Part shown: positions 32,049-44,199 of the stretch, piece after piece
Layout of the letters: every line of letters begins with the position of its first letter
Position numbering within the stretch: position 1 is the stretch's first letter
Assembly (NCBI GenBank): GCA_009760855.2
Contig: WPIO01000035.1
Location: 472,501 to 536,500, forward strand
From: Cristatella mucedo
Lineage: Eukaryota; Bryozoa; Phylactolaemata; Cristatellidae
Reading direction: 5' to 3'
DNA length: 64,000 nt
Program-made: the position numbers and the translations under genes
The notes under the pieces: model-generated
Database searches by the model: none
Told to the model about the DNA's origin: nothing
What the model saw: only the letters and a program-made list of their open reading frames with translations

Positions 32049-35000
32049 CGAGACAAGCAGATAGAGACAGCAAGAAAGAGATAGAGGGAGAGACACAGAT
32101 AGACACGAAAAAAACAGAGACAGAGACTGAGAGAGACAGTGAGAAGGGGGAGACACGGAGAGGAAGAGAGAGAGAGAGAGAGAGGAGAGAGATAGAGTTT
32201 GGCTGGGGATGATAAACAGGATAGATAGGCCCCAGACTCAGGATAGAGGAGTGATTATGTGATTGAATGAGTGAGCTAACAAAAGCATACTTATACAGTG
32301 CTATAAGGCTCAATCGGCCTTAGTAGCGAATGGTATGGGATTGTACAGTTTGTAATTAAAGAGGTTTTTTGTCTTCACGCAGGAGTCGTCTGCATTTCTG
32401 CCGGGGTTTTCCTGCTGGGAAACAATACGGCAGACGTGCGCAATTTGCTAGCCAACTCTAGCAACCTTCCCGTGGGAAGTGAGGTGATTACAAGCGGTCT
32501 CACTCCCCTGGTCATAGTATCCCCACAGGCGGTAAGTGTGCGCAGCGCCAGCGATTTTCAGCCGAGCCGGCTCCACTGTCGTCCTTTGCGCACTGCCCTG
32601 TCAGTGCACACACCTGCAGCGTTCTTGCCGGCGTTCTTGCAACGATCCCACATAGCGTATGCGTACTGAGCACTTAAAGAGTGATGCGTTGTAAGCAAAA
32701 GCCATGCCGTCATGATGAATGCTAGAGCCGACCGCAGCATGCACAAAGCATGATCCGAAACCATCTCACTTGCCGTTTTAGATCATCCTGCCTGCGATCA
32801 TCGGCATGATAGCTGCCTGCTCTAGAAAGCGATGCGGTGTAAGTGTGGTAGCGGCATCGGCAGCCATCGTCTTCGGTTACCCCACCTGGCTTTCAGGAAG
32901 CATGCAGCTGCCACCCACAGGCCACTTTGGTGCGACTACTTCCGCGCTTGAACTGTCGTTTCAGCACGTGGCCTATCTGATTTTTGCCATCCTGTCATCA
33001 CTGTGGATTCCCATTCAGTCGGCCGCTGCACTACTGTTCGCCTGCTGCTATGCCATCGCCTACGCTGCACAAATCGAAAGGTCAGGCTGGAGGTGAGCAG
33101 TTGCCCTGCGCATGTGCCGGCGGAGGAAACATGGTGAAGCCAGCTCCGAAATTTATTCGTGCATGTATGTCCCCGATCGAAGCGTGATGTGACGCTCGGA
33201 GGTGGCTTGGATTTGTGGCTGGTGATTCGCGGTGATTGCTTGTCAGCACCTGGTTTTGGCCAGAGCAGCTTGAGTGCTTTTGCCGAGTGTTGTTGACCTG
33301 CAATCAATGAAAAGGCAGTTCATTCGTTGGTATCAAGTGTCTTCGTGCACGACTACACTTCCCGTACTGGCTTGCGCTTGCCGCTCTGGCCAGTCCAGGG
33401 AAGAAAAGGAAAACTTGAAAGAGAAAGAATGAGCTACTGTCGCCCACCTGCCGGGCTCCACTGTCGAGTAGGTCACTGGCAAGCTCGTGGCAAGTCAAGT
33501 GACCCAGTGACTGGTTTACGACACATTCGGTGTGAGATGCACTGTGCAGCCGGTATTCAGAAGTTATTCTCCGCTAAACCGGAATAGCGGTGTGCCAGAA
33601 ATGTGAAGAATGTTGAAGAGATCCTCGTGAGTCTGCTATCTGCTGTGGATCCACGTGTAATGTGTAATGTAATGTCATGTATCTCCGCCTGTAACTCCAC
33701 AAAGTCACAAAGACCATGTGGGTGCTACGCAGGAGAGTTTTGTATAGCGCACTCACAGCCTAAGCGGCTTTCGGTACGCATTCGGTAGTCAACAGACTTC
33801 GTCTCACGAAACAAAGAGAAAGTGGGACGCATAGCAGAGTCAGGAGAGCAGTTGAGGTAGTGAGCAGCATGGAAGTAGCAGCTCAGGACTGCTGAAAAGG
33901 ATGAGCCACAGTCGGCAGCAGAAGAGTAGTTGTCGTTGCGTAAAACTTTTCCCAGAGGTTGAGTATAAATGGAGAACAGCAAGGGTCCGAGTACAGACCC
34001 TTGAGGGACTCCACAGGTGATGCTTCTCGTGTGTGAGACCTGACCCCCACACGACACGGATTGAACACGATCAGAGAAGTACGATTTAAATCACGCCAGT
34101 GCACTTCAATTAATGCCTACCCGGCTCTCCGTATGCATGGCAATCAATGATGCAAATTAATTTATACGGGTGTTATTGTGTACCGCTAGTACACCCACTG
34201 AATTGTATGGCAGCAATTTTATGAACCCAATACTCTTACAAGAAGGGACCGTGCTGTCGGCCACTTGCTGCTCTTGTTGTTGCTGCCTCTGCTGTGCTGC
34301 TCTGTTGCTGTGCTTCTGTTGCTGTGCTACTGTTGCTGCTTCTGCTGGTGCTGCTTCTGCTGCTGCTGCTGCTTCTGTTGTGCTGCTGCTGCTGCTGTGC
34401 TACTGGTGCTGCTGCTTCAGCTGTGCTTTTGCTGCTGCTGCTGAGCTACTACTGCTGTGCTGCCTGGCTCTCCACCTCTCATGCAGTCAGTTGCAAGCCC
34501 CCTGCCCTTTGTGGCACGCATTTCCTTAGGCTGTGACTGTGTCCTGCACCTAGTGAGCACCCCCCCCCCAGCGACCGCCTTGTGAAATGGTATCTCATTG
34601 AGCAGACAAAATGAAGGAATTTGTTTTGACCCACTGACTATTGATCTGACCAATTTTTTCTGACCCAACGAATTTTTTCTGACCTATTGAGAATAAGTAG
34701 TTGGTTGCAATGAGCAGTCGATAACATTCATCTATTGTCCGCCGATAGGTGAATGCTGCTAGTTTATACGTACTCGAATTCGCTGCTTTACTGTGGCTCT
34801 GTGAAAGCGCTCTTGTATTTTAACTGCTTGCGTTTGCTGCTGTGCTGTCTACTAATGTTGGAAAAAGATCTTTAGACCGGTGCTAATCATCAAGTTGCAG
34901 CATATCGAAATTACCTGGATCTACAGGCGTAATAGGGTATATAGAAATACGTAACAATTCACATGCAATCACCATTTCTTATTGTGCTGCGTGCTCATTG

Positions 35001-36309
35001 TACAATCAAGAATCGCAGCCTGTCCACTGTGTCAGCCGCGCTGCAGTGCAGGGCAAATGTTACAGTCAGCCTAATTATACGTCTTCTAGTGTCATACTGC
35101 GACTGCTTGTTTGTACTGGTGGCTTGCCCAGGCTTATGACAGCTTTTTTACATGCACATCTCCTGCTCAGCAGTGTTGGCAGCATTTTAGGCTGGTGAAT
35201 AGCAGCTCCTGGATGGAATCGCACTCGCCCTGCTTTATTATAATAATAATGAGGCTCGCATTTAAAAATTTTCAGTGGACTATCAACAAACTTGCTGAAC
35301 ATGTTCTTCTGCTTAATCGGATTGTTTGCTGCAAGCCTCATCAGCTGGGTGCTGACGATCATAGGCAGCATCTTGAGCTGCTGCAACACGTGCTGCTACG
35401 AGGTCAGTGCCACGTGCAGTGCTGCCTGAAAGGCGCCTCACCAGACCATAAGTGCTGTGCATGCATCACCTCGTGCATGCAATAGCGTACGACAACTGTC
35501 GGTGCTGCATGCTCCATCGAGCAGTCGGCACACGCATGCCAACAGCTGCCTGCTCTCGCCTCATTAGGCTTCCAATCCAGCACGCATCGTTCCAAATCAT
35601 GGGTACTCGCACGCACACAGCGGAGGCCGGTCAGTCGATCATTCGGTCGTTATTGTAGCACGTTCGTCCTCGATGCGAAGAGGAAATACCTCTGATCATG
35701 TCCGTGGACAGTGGCGGCTTCTTCCGGGCAGGAGTGCCACTCGCCGCTCCGGGCCGGCCCATCGTCGAGGCACGGTTCTCGCCGTATGCTACGTCGGGTC
35801 CGTTTCACGAAGGCCAAGGCTATACCATGTTGATGACTACGGCAGCTCCACCTCCAGGCGCGTGGCAACAAGAGCGCGAGACGCAGCAAACCAGCGCCGA
35901 TGTTCGTCCACCAGCGGCGGCTTCGGCGACGGCGGCTGCTGCTGCTGCTGCTGTGCCTGCTCAAGTTCGAGTCGCTCCTCCAGCGCAGCAGCGGCCTCCG
36001 CTGCCTCGGCAGGAGCTGGCGGCCACGGGCGACTACGAGAGGCAGCTGCAGCAGTGGGATGCCACGCCGCCTTTGCAGCAAGCCGTCGTCAGGCTCGGCG
36101 GCGCGGCCCCTCAAGCGCAGCGCCAGCAGCTGGCGGCCACGGGCGACTACGAGAGGCAGCTGCAGCAGCTGGACGCTGCACCGCCTTCGCAGCAAGCCGT
36201 CGGAGGGCTCGGCGGCGCAGCGACTGCCAGCGTGGTGGCTCAAGCGCAGCACCCGCCACCTAAAGATTCGTCATCGGACGACCTGAGCCTGATTAAATTC
36301 GACCACTGA
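29923..36309 (+). CDS. Host four-TM membrane protein, six exons
   Basis: Proposed coding exons: 29923-29992, 32383-32531, 32782-32838, 32965-33092, 35276-35402 and 35659-36309, each bounded by AG and GT and joining in phase to 393 residues. Four hydrophobic segments: about 12-36 (FLTVFNFLLG across the first junction), about 62-85, 93-125 (VAYLIFAILSSLW) and 137-167 (LIGLFAASLISWVLTIIG). The loop between the first two holds sequons NNT and NSS. After TM4 a cysteine cluster (CCNTCCYE) is a likely palmitoylation site. The tail of about 215 residues is Pro/Ala/Gln-rich and contains two tandem copies of a unit with LAATGDYERQLQQ. The topology resembles MS4A/tetraspan-type proteins, but I recognise no specific family. 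The intron between exons 1 and 2 holds a LINE tail, a SINE and a (GA)n tract. Confidence 0.75.
31195..31340 (+). mobile_element. LINE 3' tail fragment in intron
   Basis: Contains GCAGCAAATTTAAAGTGCC, then GAGATTCAGTTCTCTGAGGG and an ATT-rich end, matching the 3' UTR of the CR1-like family. Confidence 0.75.
31585..31775 (+). mobile_element. tRNA-derived SINE in intron
   Basis: A-box-like ATAGCCCAAGGGTAAGGTGC and a B-box GGTTCGAGTCC in the correct order, then a short (CGAT)n run and a body ending AAATGAGGCTGTTGAATCAG. The same body end recurs near 54755, 57815 and 61550, so this is one SINE family. Confidence 0.75.
31978..32190 (+). repeat. (GA)n microsatellite, degenerate downstream
   Basis: About 65 bp of pure GA at 31978-32042, followed by about 150 bp of GA-rich variants (ACAGA, GGAGA). 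It lies in the first intron of the four-TM gene. Confidence 0.9.
33725..34057 (-). mobile_element. Non-LTR reverse-transcriptase fragment in intron
   Basis: The minus strand reads CGVPQGSVLGPLLFSIYTQP, the classic RT motif block of CR1/L2-type LINEs, followed by a decayed frame. It falls in the fourth intron of the four-TM gene. Confidence 0.8.
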
Positions 36310-37106
36310 GCGCCAGACCATAAGTGCCGACGCTGCAGCCGCGACCACGCCGCAGCACCGGTCTCGCTCGTACCGTAATGGATGCTCTACTTCAAGGACT
36401 CTTCTTGCTGCTGTCGGTCTGATTCGACCACGTCTAATTTTTACTTCTGCGCGTCTTTTGAGTGAATCACAGTGCAGTGCTGTTACTGAGTCGTGACCTC
36501 CCAGTCGGCGTGTACAGCTAGAGGAGTGGCTTCACAGGATCTTCCCATGTGTTGCTGGCGATGCTTCGGAGTGCCGACTTTGCCGAGTCTCGCTGCCACT
36601 CGTGGGGCTGTGCGACTGCATATAACGTGTTGCTGAATAAACTGTGCCGGCGCCTCCGTGGCAGCTGCAACCAGCTAAGTGGCAGCTACGGGTACATGCC
36701 GTTGGGTCTCAGCGTGCACGGAGCAATGCTGTCTTCCACTGCGCTTTCTCTAAAACCAACCTGTGATTTCAATGTTTGCTTGTGATCCATGTGCCGAGAA
36801 AAATGTTTATACTGCGCGTCCCCTGTTTTATTTTTCTCGAGTCCAGAAAATTCTATGCATCTAATACAGTATATCTATATTTAAATAGCACCTAGCGCCT
36901 ACGAAAGACATGCTACATGTCAGGCAATTGCAGTAAACGATAAGCACGCCGGGCTGTAGTTCCCTGCTTTCGTAGAATTGTGGGAGCAGCATGCCATGCG
37001 AGCAGTGTTTACACAGTGTGACAGTGTGGCTGTGTGTGGGGCAAGTTCCTGGGATGCCGCACTGTGCGACTTAGGCGCCGTCCGGCAGTGCTTCGAATGG
37101 TGGTTA
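36310..37106. other. Region downstream of the four-TM gene
   Basis: Probably the 3' UTR and the start of the intergenic region. A short frame (36549-36785) has no recognisable domain. Nothing else seen. Confidence 0.4.
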
Positions 37107-37640
37107 ATAATAATAATAGTTATGCACTTGATAAAGCGCCCTCAGAGAACTTAATCTCTTTCTAGGCGCTTTACATTTGCTGCAAAGTGAAATGCAATTG
37201 AATGGTAAGTAAAATCATGCTTGAAAAAACAAACAAAATGAATAATATGGTTAGGGGTGACATGCACAGGGTCAGCATGCAAATTGGTTAGTGGCAGCAT
37301 ACACAGTGTCAGCACGCATAAGCACATCAAGGACGAATCACAGGGACCCACTAAATGCTGTCCTAAATAGGTGTGTTTTTAAGTTCCTTTTAAATGTGGT
37401 CACGTCAGGGGATGTTCTGACGCAGGTCGGGAGGAAGTTCCAGGCTTTGGGAGCAAATGAACTAAATGCACGGTCTCCAAAGGATTTAAGGTTTGTATGA
37501 GGTATTTGTAGACTGTTGGATTCCGAAAAGCAGGTGGAACGATGCTTGGCCTGATGGGGTAGTATATCTGAGATATAGGCTGGAGCCATAGAATGAAGGA
37601 ACCTAAAAGTGAGCAACAAAACCTTGAAGTCAATCCGTTG
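37107..37640 (-). mobile_element. 5'-truncated CR1-like LINE copy
   Basis: From the left: (ATA)n tail, GATAAAGCGCCCTCAGAGAA, the family 3' UTR, then a minus-strand open frame of 111 codons (37338-37673) with RIDFKVLLLTFRFLHSMAP and [15 protein letters not shown]. Very similar to the copy inserted in fibre C. Confidence 0.9.
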
Positions 37641-37949
37641 CTTGTCCGTGGTTGTCATGGCATCGAGAGACACTGCCCACCTTCAGCGGTGGTGTCTAGA
37701 CACTGCATCGTAGTTATAAGGAAAGGCAGGAAAGGAGGAGATTTAGAAGCTGGTGCCCTTTCAGGATTTGCAATCGTACTGTTAAGCGCATTTCACAAAT
37801 CAGTACCTATGCATAGTATCCCATAATCACGTTCTCGTTTTGAATACTGTCCTCTGTAGAGGCATCCAAAATCAAGGCAATCCTGGCGGAAAGCTCGCCT
37901 TGCTCTTCCGAGCTGGTTCTAGAACGTTCTACTAGAATTCATCGACATG

Positions 37950-38565
37950 ATCATCAAGGTTGTGAACTTTGAAAGATAAGCTGCATCCCGTTGTGCCACA
38001 GTTCTTCACCATGGTTGCAACACAGCTCAGCACAGCACTCTACCTTGTGCTTACCCAGAAAGCCCCGAACTGCTTCAAAGGAGCTGCTTTCTTTAAGCCT
38101 CTCTCTTGCCTTATTGGCTAGCTTCTTTGAAAACTCATCGAACTTCGTTATGTTCTTTATCAGTAGTCCCACAAAGAGTCCGGCTTTGACCTTTGCCTCA
38201 CGCTACTACTTTGGGAGGACGTGTCAAAGCAACCCAAGGATGCCGACTCCTTGTCTAGAACTGTGCCTCAACTTTTTTCATCATGCCCAATTTGATGTGC
38301 GGTGACGGCATCAGCACTTTCGGCGGTTCACCGCTGGCTGCCCACGAGACTCACGAGGAATGTCACCGTTTTTTAAGTCACGGATTACCTCCTCGCCATA
38401 GCCGAATGCGTCCTGCAAGGTCTGTACTTGTTTCAATCCTTCTTGAGGTGCACTCGAGTGAGCTGGACGAAGCTCCCGGGGAATAGATAGGTGCACGTTT
38501 CCATTACAGAGCAGCACGGCTGGGTGAGACTGGTGGGATGAACTGTCAACAAAGAGGCACAACTC
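37950..38565 (-). pseudogene. Decayed repeat-encoded protein of a family common in invertebrates
   Basis: In broken minus-strand frames the segments MPSPHIKLGMMKK, KNITKFDEFSKKLANKARE and FEAVRGFLGKHKVE appear in order. I recall the pattern HIKLGLMK...FVGPxI...FLG in uncharacterised proteins that occur in many copies in invertebrate genomes and are probably transposon-derived. At least three frame changes. Identity is from memory of the pattern, not from a search. Confidence 0.4.
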
Positions 38566-38640
38566 ATTAATGATTGCAGATTACAGACGATTCCTATTGC
38601 CTCGAACATACACTGTGGGTAGAAACAGAGCCCATCTCAA

Positions 38641-39050
38641 TAAGAATAATAATGCTAGGAATAATAATAATAATAATACATTTGTAGATCGCCCTCAGAA
38701 AACTTAATCTCTTCCTAAGCTAAGCACTTTTAACATGCTATAAAGGAAGCATGATCAATTGTTTAGTGGTAACAAGCACAATGTTAACAAGCATAGCATG
38801 ATTAGATGCCACAAGTGCAATGTCAACATGTAAAATATGGTTAGTTGTAGCATGCCAGTGTCAAGTCTCATAAGCACCCAAAAAGCAAATCATGAGGATC
38901 CGCTGAATCCGTGCATGTATCAACAGGTGCATCTTTAGCTTCTTTTAATGTAAAGTCAAAGAATGTAGTGACGTAAATCGGGTGTGAGTTCCTTAATGGG
39001 TAAAGAAGCTGAAGAAAGCTTGGTGACGTTTTATCTGATCTGGGAATTGC
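38641..39050 (-). mobile_element. Old LINE 3' region copy
   Basis: (AAT)n tail, then GATCGCCCTCAGAAAACTTA and a diverged family 3' UTR (GGAAGCATGATCAATTG). The reverse-transcriptase part is too decayed to read. The nearby stretch 39060-40000 shows no gene; a CAGTGGCTGAGCCA-type sequence with a C-run near 39811-39850 could be the end of an old DNA transposon. Confidence 0.65.
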
Positions 39051-40335
39051 ATTTTTTCATCTTAACAAGTTACACTAATTTAGCCGAGACGTCAAAAGCT
39101 TGGCATTCGACTTCTTGAGTCCAACAGTATCTCTGGTCTAGTTGCTGAGATATTTTTAGCTGGAAATTCTAGGTTGTTCTCCTCAGCTCTACTTCTGAGG
39201 TTGTCATCTGCACCTTGCACAGCGTCTTCTTTCGGCGTCAGCTCTCTGACTTGCTGCTCTTTTCTGAAGACCCATCATCTTCCTTCGGGGCTCGGCGGTG
39301 GTTGTTAAGGAGAGCTCAAAGGTAGCAGTGGCACGAGGGGGCGATTGACAAAGGAAATGGTCTGGATATGTGATATAACACGTTCATTCTTGCTGCTCCG
39401 ACGCTTGGGGGTCTCCCATGCAGCAGCAGTACTTGATTTATCGGTCAGTGGGCTCCTGCCAATTTCCTCAGGTGGCAAACTTCATGGCTCTCATTTTCCC
39501 TGTGTACCATCCTACAAAAGAGCAAAGTTACATTGTAATAATAAAAATGAAATCATTGCACCCATGATTAATTTATTTTATTCACGACTAACAACTGCAT
39601 GACATGTTATTTGCTCGAACAACAGTTTTTCACCTTAACTTCCAGAGCTTTCTTTCGCTGGTTAAATGAACTACCCAACATTTATTGTGGTCCTCCACAG
39701 GCATGCCGAAATTATGATACAAATAAAAAAAATGTTTTATATAGTTCTAAAAGATAATAAAATCTCTATATAAGCGCTTTACAGCCCATGTTTCGTTGAT
39801 CTACATCAACCAGTGGCTGAGCCAAGAGGGAGGCCATTTGCCCCCCCCCTCTTTACAGCCATGCAGCGACCTGGACTGTCCCCTATTCTTACGCGCCCCC
39901 GACCCATCGCAAACGACGAAATTAGGCATGCATTTTATTCTATGAGCAACCGCTGAGTTCGAGTCGAATAAAAACAATTCAATTATTTTCAGCTATAATT
40001 TTTCAATAATTGTTCATTCGCAATGCATCTTATCATTACATGGTGGCTGCGGTGAAGTTATGGTGTCGCCCTGAAAATCAAAGAGATGGCCAAGTGTAAC
40101 CCTCCAACGGAGTTTACATTCGATGAGCCGGCGTTATGGACGGCTCGGAGAAATCTTTTCGCCATTATGTGACGGCAACCAAGCAGAAGGTGGGGAACAG
40201 GACGTACAAATAAGAACACTCTTGTAGGCCATGAGAGCACAAGCCGATGCGATATTCGACACCTACCTATGAGGTCGACCAAGTGAAGGTGTTGGATCTC
40301 ACCTTGGGCAACTTTGATAATTATTTCATACCGCT

Positions 40336-43300
40336 TGTGGTTTGATCCGCCCGGCAGAGCCAGCCGATGCCCAACACCAAGCTGTTTATTCCCCCCCCCC
40401 CCACAGAGCCGCCAGGCGCACCACCCTTCTCGCCCTTGACTGCCCTCCTTCGTCCGCGTTCCGTCCTCGCCCACTCCTTCCCAATCACAACTCATCCCAT
40501 GAGTTGGCGGGAGGACAAAGCCGGCCTGTGGATACACCACAGCCGTCAGTGCACAGCTGACCGCCGGCCTGTCCTTAGGCCACAGCCACCAGCGGTCAGA
40601 CCCTGGGGTGGCTCCGGGCACCACCGGTCTGCCTGCACCGGCAGTTGCCGGAGAGCCCATTCCCTTGATGGTCCTGAAATTTCGCTCAACGATGCCGTTG
40701 CCGGAGGGTGCACAACGGTAGATGGGCTCCACGCCCCAACGGTCGCAAAGACCGCGCAGAGCTGTTAAGTGAAAGCTCGAACCGTTATCCATGAGCAGCT
40801 GCTGCGGAGGGCCACGCTCCCTAAAAATTTCGGCAAGATTTTGCACCGAAGAGTTTTCTCCCTCGTCGGATATTCGCCTCCAAATAGCGAAACGGCTCGG
40901 TCCATATTCTACCACGGTCAGATATTTTTGGCCCTTGAAATGCGTTACGTCGCAGGCCAGGCGCTGCCAATTTTCGCTTACATTCAGTACACCTGGACTC
41001 CATGCGACTGGTGCAGGATCGATCGACTTGCAACGAGGGCAAGCCTTCACGACGGCTTCGATGTCCTTTCGCCGGATAACAGCTTCCGGGTAGCACATTC
41101 TGGCAAGGTACAGTGTTCTGTCAACCCCGAAGTGGTGAAGGCTGTGGAAACTCTCTAAATCGATGCCGACCTCCGGCGAAGACGCCTGCTCTGGAACAGC
41201 GAGACAGCTTACATTCGCCATCCATTTCTGAGCAACGCGGGTCAGCTGGTTGGCTCTATTGTTGGACGATCGCACCAGGACTACCGAAGCCTTCAGTCCA
41301 CACTCTGACACCGTGTCGGCGATCAGCACTAGCCTGCGTTTGATTAGCACCTCTCCCATGCCGTGGGCTCGTACAGGCTTATCTCCAACCAGCAGTGATT
41401 GTAGCAATCCGTGAACAGTTGCTGAATCTGTCCGAATCTACATGCCGAAATGACCAAGCAATAGCCAGACTGAGCCCTTGATGACAGCCTCCAGCTCAGC
41501 AAGATTGATGTGGGCTACGTCGTCAGCTTTTCGCAGCCAGGAGGCATCCTCGACGATTCTTCCTCCTATATCCAGGCATGTGCCGATAGCAAGGCTGCTG
41601 GCGTCACACCAGAGGATCCTACTATCCAGATACGGCACATTCCAACTGCCTAAAACGGGATCGTCGGCATGCAATCGCTGCATCAATTCACTCGCCATGG
41701 CTATGACATTTTCACTAATGACTGAGTCCCAACCGTGTTCGCCAGCGGCTCTCTTTAAGTAACTGCAGGCCGGGCGAGGCCAGCCTGCGACTGGAAAATG
41801 CCCGATCAGCTGCCCGCACCACGAAAACAGCTGCCGTCGCGATGGGGCATCGGGCAATGTGCTCACCACGTTATCGCGGCGCCAACGAAGCTCCTCGCCT
41901 TCCTTCGGCCTGCATACGCGAGGGCCAAGGATCCTTCCACCAGCGAGGCATTCCGGCGGCTTAGCCTCCAAACCAATGTTCGTAGCAAGTCGATTACCTA
42001 ATCATTTGAGACGACGCTGTTATTGACAACAATATCGTCAACAAACGAATCAGTGTCAGTACGAACTCGCTAATTCATGGACAGGACCTTTGTCAGAATC
42101 TCGGTCATTATTTTCGGGGCGACATTAAATCCGAAACCTAGTCGTGTGGGGCAGTACCAATGGCCTTTGTACTCCACGACTTGATATTGCCAGAGAGCGG
42201 GATCAACATGCACCTGCAAGTATGCATTTTGCAGGACAATTATGCTCATGCTCTCGCCGAGCCGTCGCCACGCTCTGAGCTTAGTGCTACACACATCGCC
42301 GCCAGCTGTGTGACTTGGAATAAACTGATGTAGTTCTCGGTAGTCCATTACAGGGTTCACATTACCCTTACTTGCCTGTACGATGGCCATTAGAGGGATC
42401 AGGCCACCACAATGGCCAGCGAATGGCTGCAACCAGCATTCATTGATCCACTCTTCCACTTCTTTTTCGTAATCGGCACGAATTTCCTCCACACGGTACG
42501 AAGCGATATGGTTCGTCAATTGGGGGGACGACACAACGATTTTTCTACTCCCACTTGACTGACCAGCGCCCCTGATGGAATACTGCCTTGAAGTCCTTGT
42601 CCTCAATCAGTACGTCAGCGATCGGCGATGCTACAGCCCGTTTGACACCAGCAGACGCCACTACTGCTGCCTCGGAACGACACTGTACCGGCTCGGGAGT
42701 TCCCCTTAGGCACATGAATTCAACTTGGCCAGCGGAGGGACCGATAATCACGCCGCCTAGGAGTTCAATGGCATCCATACCGAGTAGTAACCCGAAACCA
42801 GTAACGGCATCTGACACAAGGCAGTCCAGCACTATGGTTTGTCCGCAGAGGGCAACCGTAGCTACGCACGTGGACTTGCAGACAGCTGTGGCTCCATTCA
42901 TCATCACGACCTCCTCTCAAGCTTCGCCAAAATGATGGACCTCCAGTACCTAGTATCCACGAGCGAAGACGCCTCGGAGTTTTCGATGAGGAAACGTACC
43001 GAGGGAAGGCGGCCATAAAAGAGGGGAAAGCACCGGCGCAGTAATGCAGGCTCTCCCCTACTCGTTTTTTGGCCAGTTTGGTACGACGGCCCGATCCGAA
43101 CAGTTAGCAGCGAGATGTTGAATGCAGCCACAGACGTAACAGTGCTTCCCGTGACCACGGAGCGCCGCTTTAGAAGGACAATCACGGCTCAAGTGCCCGA
43201 TGCCTTGCACAGGAAACACACACCATCCCTGTTAGTCAGTGCCTGGGGAGGCCATCTCGAACGAGAACCGGATGCGAAGCAACTTTCTGCCGCCTTCGGA

Positions 43301-44163
43301 GTGGTGACGCTCGCCTTCACTATGACGCGAGCCTTCTCAAAAAGAACATCCGCAGGAATTTCAGCGAGGATGCATGGGGCTTGGAGGTGCCTCTTTCCGG
43401 CCTCCGGCAGCCCAGCGACAAAGGTGCATTTGACAAAATCATCAGCCACCAGCCCAGCCAACCGATTCAACTCTGACCAAAAGCCATCCACGTTTCCGCC
43501 TTCAGCAAGGCGACGCGAGGTGAATTCCTCGTAGGCATCGAAGCGATTCAACGAGAATGCTGCCAGCAGCGCTTTTCTTCCCGTGGCATAGTCTTCCTTA
43601 GCCGCCTCGGGGACGCCATTGTATACGGCATATGCCACACGTGTAAGAAATAGCGGTAGGAAATTTTGCGTCATTTACTCCTTGCATCTTGGCCAATCTT
43701 TCGAACCGATTTAGCCATTCAGCGAAGTCACCGCTGCCGTCAAATTGCAAAATCTTTGCTTCCATCACTTGTACTTGCATACATCTTTATAAGGGCCAGA
43801 CAGCCGCTCCCGCTGACAAATAGCTTGTGGTTTGATCAGCGAAGCAGAGCCAGCCGATGACCAACACCAAACTGTTTATTCCCACACACAGAGCCGCCAG
43901 GCGAACCACCCTTCTCGCCCTCGACTGCCCTCCTTCGTCCGCGTTCCGTCCTCGCCCACTCCTTCCCAATCACAACTCATCCCGTGGGTTGGCGGGAGGA
44001 CAAAGCCGGCCTGTGGATACACCACAGCCGTCTGTGCGCAGCTGACCGCCGGCCTGTCATTAGGCCACAGCCACCAGCTGTCAGACCCTGGGGTGGCTCC
44101 GGGCACTACCAGTCAGCCTGCACAGGCAGTTGCCGGCGAGCCCAGTGATACGAACCATCCACA
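40336..44163 (-). mobile_element. Minus-strand LTR retrotransposon inserted in the Gypsy gag
   Basis: Two direct LTRs (40336-40659, truncated at its inner edge, and 43826-44163) start TGTGGTTTGATC; the complete one ends CCACA, forming TGTGG/CCACA tips. Flanks are CCGCT and CCGCG, an imperfect 5-bp duplication. Between them lie, in minus-strand order, gag with two CCHC knuckles, protease, RT/RNase H and integrase. The integrase C-terminus is lost: its frame runs straight into the truncated LTR at about 40660, so an internal deletion joined pol to the LTR. Confidence 0.85.
40660..43780 (-). pseudogene. gag-pol of the nested minus-strand LTR element
   Basis: Gag starts MQVQVMEAKILQFDGSGDFA at 43780 and has knuckles CFLCKASG... 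and CYVCGCIQHLAANC. The protease active-site region (SSLVDT) is broken by a frameshift near 42950. RT: NPVMDYRELHQFIPSHTAGG, then the FVDDIVV catalytic box near 42040. RNase H: WCDASSLAIGTCLDIGG and NLAELEAVIKG. Integrase: an HHFGVDRTLYLARMCYPE plus CPRCKS zinc region, a LACDVTHFKGQ aspartate, LLMDNGSSFH and GNGIVERNFRTIKG. The RNase H and integrase style suggests a distinct Gypsy-related clade. Several frameshifts and stops. Confidence 0.8.
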
Positions 44164-44199
44164 CCGCGAAGCAATATTATCAACGATCGGGCTATGTTC

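Noticed and set aside
31926-32313. Leu-Ser-rich frames on the minus strand
   Set aside because: They are translations of the (GA)n tract.
39811-39850. Possible terminal repeat of a hAT-type DNA transposon (CAGTGGCTGAGCCA plus C-run)
   Set aside because: No matching inverted end or target duplication was found nearby.
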